Source: Spirometra erinaceieuropaei (taxonomy: Eukaryota; Platyhelminthes; Cestoda; Diphyllobothriidea; Diphyllobothriidae). From it: a stretch of 64,000 nt of DNA. Position 1 is the first letter of the stretch. Every line of letters begins with the position of its first letter. Where the stretch lies: NCBI GenBank assembly GCA_902702965.1, contig CACRXP010000177.1, positions 609,396-673,395 on the forward strand, given 5' to 3'. Below the pieces are notes generated by a model, which was given only the letters and a program-made list of their open reading frames with translations, did no database searches and was not told the DNA's origin. Made by a program: the position numbers and the translations under genes. Positions 45,294 to 54,682 of this stretch are shown here, one piece after another.

Positions 45294-45686
45294 TTGAATA
45301 TTATTGTATCTGAAGTAGGAAATCGCATGTACCTGGGATCCAGCCTAGGCACTGCAAATTCTACAAACACCCTGGTAGCGAATTCAATCGAAGTGATATC
45401 TAGCAAATATCTACTTTTGGAGATACGTATACCGATTAGACATCGGTTTTATCCGCCTTACCCATATCGAGTGGACACTGGTTTTAAGGACAATCCGGGG
45501 AATGCCGAAATCGGCACGTTAAACAGCACATACGCATCTTTTGCTCAACACAATCCAAATGGTTTGCCTATTCCTTCCAGATTATCTTCGTTATCAATTT
45601 CTAGCCTTCCAAACCCAGTATTGTACGTATCATTTAAACGTCCAAGTGGCGACTGCGTTAAAGATGGGGAGTTATTAATACAATAG
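45294..45686 (+). CDS. Unidentified frame head to head with LRRC57 (weak PIG-X resemblance)
   Basis: A 130-codon frame starting 106 bp from the LRRC57 ATG on the opposite strand. The stretch SSKYLLLEIRIPIRHRFYPP resembles the part of PIG-X/Pbn1 (a subunit of GPI mannosyltransferase I) with a beta strand followed by lPvhxRYxxP. The rest (YASFAQHNPNGLPIPSRL...) has no recognisable feature. No transmembrane segment is present, so a PIG-X gene would need another exon. An acceptor-like AG (TATCTGAAGTAG) lies at about 45320. It may be an exon of a real gene sharing a bidirectional promoter, or chance. Confidence 0.25.
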   Translation: MNIIVSEVGNRMYLGSSLGTANSTNTLVANSIEVISSKYLLLEIRIPIRHRFYPPYPYRVDTGFKDNPGNAEIGTLNSTYASFAQHNPNGLPIPSRLSSLSISSLPNPVLYVSFKRPSGDCVKDGELLIQ

Positions 45687-45689
45687 CTA

Positions 45690-46124
45690 AATTTGAAAAA
45701 TTTGCGTAAGAAATAAGAAAAAATACATTCTGGTGATTATTTATCCCGTTAGAGGTGACTGCGAGGATATGAACCGGTTCGGTGAGGAAAGTCAGGGTTT
45801 TTTCCATAGGACAAGAGTAGGTTCAAAAATGTTGAAGCTGACTCACTTGTGAAGTTCTTGGTCGAATTTCTTCCTGGACGCGCTGGACGAAATTTTCAAG
45901 CGACCCTTTGAGTCGCTTTGAGAAAACAGACTCCAGGCCCGATAATCTGTCACTGTCATTGGTATTTTAGACGACAGTCACCTCTACATATTAGCAGAAA
46001 CTCAGTTAATGGTCTACGAAGTCATTATAACCCCATAAATTTCAACCAGCATAGATCGTCCATAAGCTTTCGGCCTTCAATTTTCACGTGCAGATTAATT
46101 TCAATTCCATCGAGCGTGTAAAAT
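45690..46124. other. Possible LINE 5' region
   Basis: No domain was recognised. It directly precedes the L-A ORF1 and includes INFNQHRSSISF at about 46040. The 5' boundary of the element cannot be fixed. Confidence 0.3.
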
Positions 46125-46706
46125 ATGGGTTTTACAAAGTCATCCAGTATATGCACTCCGAGGCATTTGAAGAAGGATATCTACTGCACTGTACTGGAGA
46201 AGAACGCTCAGTCACTCAAAAGATATGTGACAACAACGAGCACTAGGTTCAGTCCCAAGCAAAATGTAGTTATAAAAGGAGTACCCGAATCAACGGCAAC
46301 AATTCCAAAGGAGAGAGTTAAACATGACTTAGACCTTCTTCAAGTGTATGCGAAAGCTTTGTTAAGAGACGTTGAGTCACTAAGTGTTCTCAAAGCATTC
46401 CGAATAGGGAAGCGTCAGTCAGCATCCGGTTCAAATTCACGGCCTCGACCCCTAAAAGTCATTTTGGAGACTGCAGCACAGGCCCAGTTCCTTTTACAGA
46501 GAAAATCATCTCTACGGGGTCAGCATCCTGAAGTTTTTTTTCAGCCGGATTACGAGCCAAAAGAGAGAATGAAAATGAGAGAGCTGATGACGGAGCTGGA
46601 AAAGCGGAGAAGCAGCGTCGAAACACACCTACAAATCATGAATGGACAAATAATTCAGGTCAAACGGACATTTCTCTGGCCGAAGGCCGTCATTCTGACA
46701 GCCTAA
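46125..46706 (+). CDS. L-A LINE ORF1 protein
   Basis: 193 codons, starting at the first ATG. Residues from about 46 on read NVVIKGVPESTATIPKERVK, then LLQVYAKALLRDVESLSV, FRIGKRQ and RPLKVILETAAQAQFLLQRK, followed by VFFQPDYEPKERMKMRELMT. This is the RNA-binding ORF1 type common in CR1-like LINEs (NVVIRGVPE ... RlGk ... rPlkVxL ... DLTxxER). Such proteins bind element RNA and act as nucleic-acid chaperones. The reading frame is open, though residues 1-40 may not be original. A second copy of its C-terminal end is at 50523-50831. Confidence 0.72.
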   Translation: MGFTKSSSICTPRHLKKDIYCTVLEKNAQSLKRYVTTTSTRFSPKQNVVIKGVPESTATIPKERVKHDLDLLQVYAKALLRDVESLSVLKAFRIGKRQSASGSNSRPRPLKVILETAAQAQFLLQRKSSLRGQHPEVFFQPDYEPKERMKMRELMTELEKRRSSVETHLQIMNGQIIQVKRTFLWPKAVILTA

Positions 46707-46717
46707 CCGATGCAAAC

Positions 46718-49610
46718 GTGCCAGCTCCTGAGGCTGCTCGAACCAGTGGCCGTTGTCTAAAAATCTATTACACTAACTGTCAGAGTCTTCTCAACAAGCT
46801 AGATGAACTCAGATTACTTGTCTCTGAACAGAAGCCACACATCATTGTCCTAACAGAGACATGGTTGACTGAGGAAATTAGTAGCAGCGAAGTCAGAATT
46901 GAAGGCTACCAACAGTTCCGTTGGGACAGGTTTCACCGTAGAGGAGGAGGCACAGCTATTTATGTGTCAAATGAAATTGCGTGCTGTCAACGAGAAATTT
47001 CCGATGGTGCGCCCCGAAATTTTGCAATAATTTCATGCAAGATATGTATCAAACAATTACCGACACTGAACCTGTGTGTTGTCTGTCGGCCTCCCAGTTC
47101 GAATTAATTCGCCGATACGGAATTACTTAGTGCACTGGAGTTGTTATGTAAGCAGGAGAACTTACTACTTCTGGTTGACTTCAACGCTCCAGGAATAGAT
47201 TGGAACATTCCCCTAACAAACGCCCCGTCCACGTCATTTGACCACAAGCTACTACAACTCTCCCTGAATGAATACCTCATCCAGCACATACAATTCGGAA
47301 CAAGAATAAGAGAAGGACAACGATCTAATTGTTTAGATCTCGTTTTCAGTAAAGAAGAAGGACTCATAAAGGAAGTGAATCCACAACCTCCACTCGGTTT
47401 AAGCGATCATATTGCTTTTACCTGCGTGTGCTCTCTCCTATCCAACCAACAACCAAAAATCATGACGCGCAGAAATATTTGGAAGGGTGACTTTAACGCA
47501 GTGAGACGCACTCTTTTGGAGGAAACCTGGTTGGTCAACACAGAAGATTCAGACGAATTTTGGCAGTACTTTCGCGGGTTTATAGAGCGTCTGATTGATT
47601 CCCATTGTCCAATAAAAATGACAAGACCATGTATGCGACCGCCGTGGGTCAATCCGACGACAAAAAGACCATGAAGAAGAAACAGAGACTCTGGAAAAAG
47701 TATTTGCGACTTCGAGATCCAAGGTCGCTCGCCGAATATAAGGATCAGCGAAATAAATGCCTTAAAGAAATACGGGTTGCTAGAACTTCTTTCGAGCGTC
47801 GACTGATAGCAGAATTCATTACATATCCCAAGAAGTTTTACGGGTACATCCGCAGTAGGAGGAAACATAGGGACGAAATTGCGTGTCTTAAGGATAGCCT
47901 CGAAAACTTAGTAGTTGAACGGCCACAGAAAGTGCGATTACTGTCTCAGTTTTTTCAATCGGTTTCTACGGAGGATTCCCTAGAAGACAATCAACAGTTC
48001 GAAATGGACCGGGACAGCCGGGAGCTTCAAATGCGCCAAGATATTGCCGTCATTAAAACCGTCGCGTTTTCCGTCGAAGAAGTCAGACGCGTCCTCAGTC
48101 AAATAAAACCTGATAAGTCTCCTGGACCCGACGGAATTCCCGGGCTGATACTTAAGGAGCTGTCAACGAAGCTGTCAAAGTCTCTTTCAACTCTGTTTGA
48201 GCTGTCACTGAGAACAGAAAGGCTGCCCTCACAGTGGAAGACAGCTAACCTCGTTCCATTGCATAAGGGAGGTAGCAGGATGACAGCAAGCAGCTTCAGG
48301 CCCATTAGCTTAACTTGCCTCCCTTGCAAAACGATGGAAGCTATAGTAAAAAGCGCTATACAGAAATTTTGTGAAGAAAATAACCTCTTGCAGGATTTTC
48401 AACATGGCTTCAGGAGAGAACGTTCCTGCCTCTCAAATCTGCTAGCTTGTCTGGAGATCTGGACCAGGGCTCTAGAAGAGGGTTTTGAGGTCGATGTCGT
48501 ATACATCGATTTCCGCAAAGCTTTTGACACTGTCCCACACCTACGTCTTCTTCACAAATTGAGCGCCATCGGCATCCGGGGAGATCTTCTGAACTGGATT
48601 AGGGCGTTTCTGGTTGGTCGGAAACAACGTGTCTTTGTCGGGAATGATATGTCAGAGTGGATGAATGTGACCAGTGGTGTGCCGCAAGGCTCAGTTCTGG
48701 GACCATTGCTCTTCATCCTTTACGTTAACGACAGCCTTCAGGAACTCGACTGCGGTAAAATAATGCCTACAGACGACGTTAAGCTCTGGCAAGTCATTAA
48801 GGGTCCGAATGATCAGAGATCCCTTCAAGATAATCTGCACCGACTGCAAGCGTGGTCGAAGAAATGGCTTCTAGATTTCAATGTGGAGAAGTGTGGCATC
48901 CTTCATCTGCGTCCAACCAACTCTCATTCAAATGAGAGCCTGAGGACATAGCACCTGAAAGATATAAGGCTCCCCGCAGAATCTTCACAGAAGGATCTCG
49001 GAGTTTGGATACAGAACAACCTTAAACCAACACTGCAGTGCCACAAGGCTGCAAAAAACGCCATGGGAGTGCTGCATGCAATAAAAAGGGCTTTCGTTAA
49101 CTTTGACCAAGGCCTTTTTGGGAGAGTTTACGGCACATTTGTTCGGCCCCACTTAGAATATGGCATACAAGCGTGGCGGCCGTGGCTAGTAAAGGACCAA
49201 ACATGCCTCGAACGAGTACAACGGCGTGCTACAAAGCTGGTAAACGGTCTAAAAAGCCAACCCTACAGAAAAAGACTGAATTGCCTTAATTTATTCCCTC
49301 TGTGTTACAGGCAGCAAAGAGGTGATCTTATCCTCGTCTACAAGATAATACATGGCCTTGAGTATGGACTTAAATTTGAGGACATGTTTCAGTGGCACCT
49401 TTCACGCAATCTTCGTGGTCACTCGATTAAGTTACGGACAACAATGTCCGGACTGAATCTTCGTTCTGAATTTTTCACGCAGAGGGTAGTGGAGAAATGG
49501 AACGATTTCCCTCAGTCAGTCGTGGAGGCTACGTCCCTACAACTCTTTTAGAAACGCTTGGATGATTATTTGTGTCCCCTGTTTTCCCTCGACAGTCTGA
49601 ATCTGAATTA
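46718..49610 (+). pseudogene. L-A LINE ORF2 (endonuclease and reverse transcriptase), broken
   Basis: APE-type endonuclease: TNCQSLLNKLDELRLLV, TETWL, VDFNAPGIDW (usually GDFN) and the C-terminal SDH. Reverse transcriptase in 47605-48951: SPGPDGIPGLILKEL, FRPISLT, QHGFRRERSCLSNLL, YIDFRKAFDTV, SGVPQGSVLGPLLFILYVND. At the catalytic box it reads PTDDVKL where the copy at 52110-53215 has FTDDVKL. The C-terminal region (49063-49551) ends RVVEKWNDFPQSVVEAT. Breaks: a stop at 47105-47107 in the endonuclease, a frameshift near 47660, a stop at 48949-48951 and a stop at 49549-49551. The element cannot make a full protein, though each block is well preserved. Confidence 0.88.
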
Positions 49611-49795
49611 ATACCCCTGGTCCAGACAAATATTTTCTCTGAGACAATGCTACTCAAATGAACCAAGTACTGTTTTAATAATGAACATTTTTTGTTCGTG
49701 TACAGTTATTTCTAACGAGCTGACATGTAATCAATAGGGTTTTCAAAGGTTTTGCCTATTATCCTTACCAAATAAACTGAAAATATGGTTAATAT

Positions 49796-50029
49796 ATGGA
49801 TATGCTATAGGTGAATGCGAAATCTGGATTTTCCATGTTCTGTATTTGACTGTCAGAATTCAAATGCCATGCTTGTTGTCTGGACAAGAGGATTCCCCGC
49901 AGGCGCAGCAACTGAGGTACGGGTGTTTTTCCGCTGCTGAGCGTCCCGCGCCTTCATTTCCTCCAGCGGATGTGCAGCTAACCGTGCAGCCGATGTTGTC
50001 GTTCTATAAGTGCGCCCAATTAAATTAAT
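49796..50029. other. Short unassigned spacer
   Basis: Between the L-A 3' end and the inverted R3 copy; nothing recognised. Confidence 0.4.
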
Positions 50030-50520
50030 AAATGATTTTATTAAAAGCCCCTTTTGGATCTCATCATAGCAAGTAAATGTAAACTTTCAAGTAAATTTTA
50101 GAGCAAGTAGACAAGTTCTGCACAGTATTCAATTCACTGTTGTAGAATAAAAAGCCACATATAAAAACGGTCAGCGAGCACTGAAAAAACTCCTTGTGAA
50201 AACATTAACCGAGTATAAATTTGTTAACACTTGAGGAGAAATAAACTGCCACTCATGAAGGGGAAAATATGCGGGTCGAAGGGGACTGGTCTGCATTTGG
50301 TATAAGATAAGGGATTCAAAACGCTAATCGTCAAGACAGAGCTTCCTAAACCGAATGAGGTTATCCGCCTCGAAGTTTCAAGACAGAGGAACCTAGACGC
50401 GATCGGACACAGTCCGCTTAGAGTCCAGCCGGGGAGGGGGCATGAAACTCTAGGGCGGTCATCAAAGCGTTGAAGGGAAAATGCGACCTTGAAATCTCTT
50501 CGGTGACCGACCAAACTAGA
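50030..50520 (-). repeat. R3 repeat, minus copy with tail
   Basis: The - strand matches R3 at 35215-35880 and 13600-13960 (ATTTTCCCTTCAACGCTTTGATGACC, CCCCCTCCCCGGCTGGACTCTAAGCGGACTGTGTCCGATCGCG, GCAGACCAGTCCCCTTCGACCCGCATA). It ends in ACTTGCTATGATGAGATCC...GGGGCTTTTAATAAAAT, an L-C-like tail. Its 5' end abuts the next L-A LINE copy at 50521. Confidence 0.7.
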
Positions 50521-51875
50521 AAATGGCGAAAGCAGATGATTCACGCATCAAAGGCCTTATCGGCATCTCAGAAACACACACAAACAGGTTTTTTCAACCG
50601 GACTATTTACCAGCGGAACGGTTGAAACGCCGGGAACTTGTCTTGGAGTTAAAATCAAGACTGAAGGATGGCGAACACAATCTGGCTATCTTCAAGGGGA
50701 AGGTAGTTCGGAAATATATGCCGTTTCAGCGGAACCAGCCTGTAATACTACGAACGACGACAGCTACTCAGCTAAAACAGACACCTTCGTTGAACCATCT
50801 GATCAAGGCGCCAACACAAGTGAGCCCGTAGCGTCCAGTGATCTGACTGAAACAAGGCATGTAAATGGAACCAATCAGGTAACGGAAGAGCCTAGAGAAT
50901 ACGACGTCCGCGATAACGGAGTAATGCTCACAGCAGTAACAAATGCAACGGGAAATGCGGCTGGTGCTAAACTGAGGTGCTTGTACACGAATGCCCAAAG
51001 CCTCCTATCGAAACTAGACGAACTAAAACTTTGCCTTGTTGAGCTGTCTCCAGATGTTTTAGCAGTAACTGAGACCTGGCTGTCCGGGAATATTAGCGAT
51101 AACGAAGTAGCCTTGCCTTGATACCAAATTTATCGGAGGGACAGGGAACATCGTCAGGGTGGTGGTATCGTTGTGTATGTGAATGACGGTCTGGCAGTGT
51201 CGGATAACACCACCAAGTTTGTGTGCAGTACGGAAGCTATCTGGTTGACCATCAAGGCTACCGGTTCCCCGTGTCTCGATGTCCTCACTGTCTACCGACC
51301 ACCTCGGACAGACCGAATCGCCGACACTCAACTATTGGAGCAGTTGGAGAAATTTTCCAGTCGACCTAACATCATGATCATGGGCGACTTCAACGCACCA
51401 GGAACAAACTGGAATACCCTCCAAGCGTCAGGTCCAAAATCGGCATTCGATTACCGCCTGTTGAGCAAGACATTAAATGCGTGCCTCACACAACATGTAA
51501 TGTTCCCAACGAGAACACGTGAAGGACAAAGGGCAAACTGCCTGGATCTGGTCTTTACGAAAACACCAGACAGCATAGACGAGATCGCCTCCATGCCGCC
51601 CCTTGGCCGAAGTGACCACGTAGTGCTTATGTGGGATTATTCGTTATTCTCCATTTCANTCTGGACATATTTATGTTCCGAAATGACCAAGAGCGATGAG
51701 AAGTCGAGCTCACCCCCTGTAACTCCTTCTCATTTTGTCCCACCATTATGGGCGTGTTCGAACTATTTCAGCCCAGAACATCTATCTGTACACCACACAT
51801 TGTTTACGTTGCAAATAGGGTACTCAAAGGCTTACGCCTATTTCCCTCAATAAACTGAAATGAACTGAAATTTGT
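50521..51875 (+). mobile_element. L-A LINE copy lacking the reverse transcriptase
   Basis: The ORF1 C-terminus (50523-50831; FFQPDYLPAERLKRRELVLE) is followed by the endonuclease in two frames. 50924-51121 has TNAQSLLSKLDELK and TETWLSGNISDNE. 51173-51853 has YRPPR, MGDFNAPGTNW, TREGQRANCLDLVF and LGRSDHVVL. A TGA at 51119-51121 breaks the endonuclease. Directly after the SDH block, at the single ambiguous base 51659, the sequence jumps to the 3' UTR with hairpin (AATAGG 51814, CCTATT 51837) and AATAAACTGAAATGAACTGAAAT. The whole reverse transcriptase is missing. Confidence 0.83.
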
Positions 51876-52109
51876 TTTCTTATATTCTGAAGAGCGTCAG
51901 CAACTGTAACCTACTGGCGAGAACTTGCCTTCACAGAACTGGTATAATGCCTCGTCCAACGCTGACCTTCGTCGCCTGTGTAAAAGTCTGCAAGGTAGAC
52001 GGTTGTTTATGACGACGTCCTTAAGCATATGGGAAAAAGTGGGACGAAGTTTGAATTATTCAAGTGATCGTTCTGTAACTGTGACCATTTCTTTCCTGAA
52101 GTGCTCGCA

Positions 52110-53215
52110 GGTCGTTCACTTCAGTTTATTTGGTAAGGATAATAGGAAAGGCCTTTGAAACCCTATTGGTTACACGTCAACTCGTCAGCTACAACTGTAC
52201 ACGAACGCTATTAAAATAGTACTTGATTCATTGGAGTAGCACTGTTTCAGATAAAACGCTCCGGGGATCGCGGGATATTTGGCTCAGGTTCAGACCGTCG
52301 AGGGAAAATAGGGAGCACAAATAATCATACAAGCGTTTCTTGAAGAGTTGCGGGAACGTCGCCTCCACGACTGATTGAGGGAGATCGTTCCATTTCTCCA
52401 CATCTCTTTGCGAAGAAAACTCAGAACGAAGATTCAGCCTGGACATCGTTGTCCGTAGCTTCATCGAGTGACCACGAAGGTAGGGTGAAAGGTGCCATTG
52501 AAACGTCCTCAAAGCTAAGGCCATGTATTATCTTGTAAACGGGGATAAGATCACCTCTTTGCTGCCTGCAACACAGAGGGAATAAATTAAGGCAATTTAG
52601 TCTCTCAGTGTAGGATTGACTTTTTAAACCGTTCACCAGCTTTGATGCATGACGTTCTACACTTTCATGGCATGTTCAGTCCGTTACTAGCTATGGACGC
52701 CACGCTTGAATGCAATATTCTAAAAGGGACCGAACAAAGTTGCCGTAGACGTCCCCACAGATGTCTTTGTGAAAGGATACGGACGCCCCTTTTATTGCAT
52801 GAAGCCCTCCCATGGCATTTTTTGCAGCCTTGCTGCACTTCAGCGCTGGTTTCATGTCGCTCTGTATCTAAACGCTGAGATCCTTCTGTGAAGATTCTGC
52901 GGGAAGCCTAATGCCTTTCAGGTGATATTCACTGCTGCTAACATTTGAATGAAAGTTGAATGGACGCAGATGAAGGACGGCACACTTCCGAACATTGAAA
53001 TCTAGAAGCCATTTCTCTGCCCTTGGTTGCAGTCGGTGCAGATTGTTTTGAAGAGCTCTCTAGTCATTTGGACTCTTAGAGATTTGTCAGAGTTTAACGT
53101 CGTCGGTAAACATTATTTTACCGCAGTCGAGTTCCTGAAGGCTGTCATTAACATAAAGGATGAACAACAATGGTCCGAGAAGTGAGTCTATGTGGACTGT
53201 GCTTCTGTGGGGTAT
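52110..53215 (-). mobile_element. L-A LINE 3' half, minus strand
   Basis: On the - strand from about 53200: LLGPLLFILYVNDSLQELDC, then IMFTDDVKL (catalytic box, FTDD kept), LLDFNVRKCAVLHLRP, a thumb and connection region, and at 52228-52524 the C-terminus (FQWHLSPYLRGHSMKLRTTM, EKWNDLPQSVVEATFPQLFK). The 3' UTR ends near 52115 with the inverted AATAGG/CCTATT hairpin (52141-52167) and AATAAACTGAAG. Several stops and frameshifts. It faces the 50521-51875 copy tail to tail. Confidence 0.85.
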
Positions 53216-54559
53216 ATGAGCACTGTTCGAGACAGTGAAAGTAGAGAAAGTGGCCTCCTGAAACTAGTTTGAATTTCTATTATAACGAAATGTGTATTCT
53301 GTTGAAAGCAAACATAGCTTATAAACATTTTAGCAAAGGTACACAGCTGACAGTGATGTCGCTGTCAGCGCTGTGCAACTTTGCCAAACATGATTGCTCA
53401 AGATAATCAAACTGATCTAGGTAAACGGATTTGCGAAATACTATGCGAAGACAACCACCTTAGTCAGATATAGTAATATATCTAAGGGTAATAAACATTG
53501 CCTTTGAAGTGCATACTGAAAACTGTACGTCCAAAATTCGAGTCCTGATAACAATCTTATAAAAATATTTTCAGTATCATATGCGTCCTAACAGATATTA
53601 TTTTACCAGCGTAAGACCGCAAACCCAGCACCTTTAGTTTTTTTAAGAGTTACGAGCCGATCCCTGGGTGACCCTTTTTATGCACAGTTGAGATTATAAA
53701 TGCAATTTCATGCAGTCAGCACAAAATATACTTATTTATTCAGAATGCTCGGAATGTCTGGTTGACGTCTACCCGATGGCCACTGTCAGCCAAGTGGCCA
53801 CAGTTGTGCTAAAGATGGATTTTTCCATTTCTTGATTTCGCCAGATAGGATGGCGCTCTCACATTCGTTTGGATGGACGCCTAGTCTTTCAACCAATATA
53901 CCCTACCCCACAAGAGCAAGTGAAGGCGTAGACGCACCTTGAAGACGTTCAAAAGACAGCCTATACTTACCTCTAAGGCCAAGAAGAGGAGTGCTTGTGA
54001 AAACAAGTTTTGTCTTAGCGGCTGCGTGCGTGTGCGTGATAACAATGTTTAGGCGAAGATGTAGAAGTGCACTCACCGGATCCCCTCGAAATGCAGTCTT
54101 AAAAGCAACTTTTTCTTCTCAGCCATTGACACTTCAGATTTTAGAGGACGTTCTTCCACATATCACGAAGATCAAGGTCGAGCCGCTGGTTTTAAATTTG
54201 ATGATAAGTGGAGGATATTATTTTAAGTGGTATTTCTGTGAGACCTAACGATTTTAGTACCTGTTTTCGGTTGAATTTCCTTAAATACAGGCCTCTTCTC
54301 TCAGAACTGCCTGCTGCCATCTCCTTTTGAGTTCTGCTAGTCTATGCCCATTGTTCACTAATCGCACTCTGCAATTCTCATTTTAAATAAATTTTCATTT
54401 AATGCCAGTTTACAGGCATTGTCAAGGGAAGCGTTAAACACAAATCCAACCAGCAGTGAAAAAAAATCCTGAGCTTAAGGCATAAAAATATAGTTGATGG
54501 TGGTTTTTGTGGTTTGGAGGGCTCAGGAGAAAAAAACTGTCGGCGATGGTAGAATATCG
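53216..54559. other. No gene recognised; one L-A tail fragment
   Basis: The only recognisable piece is a reversed fragment of the L-A 3' UTR at about 53480-53530 (AAGGGTAATAAACATTGCCTTTGAAG). A frame at 53991-54248 (+) has a short hydrophobic start but no known family. Confidence 0.4.
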
Positions 54560-54682
54560 ACCGTCAAGAAGGGGGGAGGCTGCACGGTATCGGAGATTAT
54601 CGGACGTCAAATTCCTTTCATGAAGTTGGGGTTAGTCAAAGTAGAGGCGTTGAGGAACAGCTGGTGAGACCGGCCACAGTGT

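Larger units (their letters stand above)
46125..49795 (+). mobile_element. L-A LINE, near full length, inactive
   Basis: ORF1, endonuclease, reverse transcriptase, C-terminal region and a 3' UTR follow in order. The 3' end carries CAATAGGGTTTTCAAAGGTTTTGCCTATT (hairpin arms 49733-49738 and 49755-49760), then AATAAACTGA. The domain order and C-terminus are those of CR1/jockey-group non-LTR elements; the exact clade is not determined. Confidence 0.88.
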
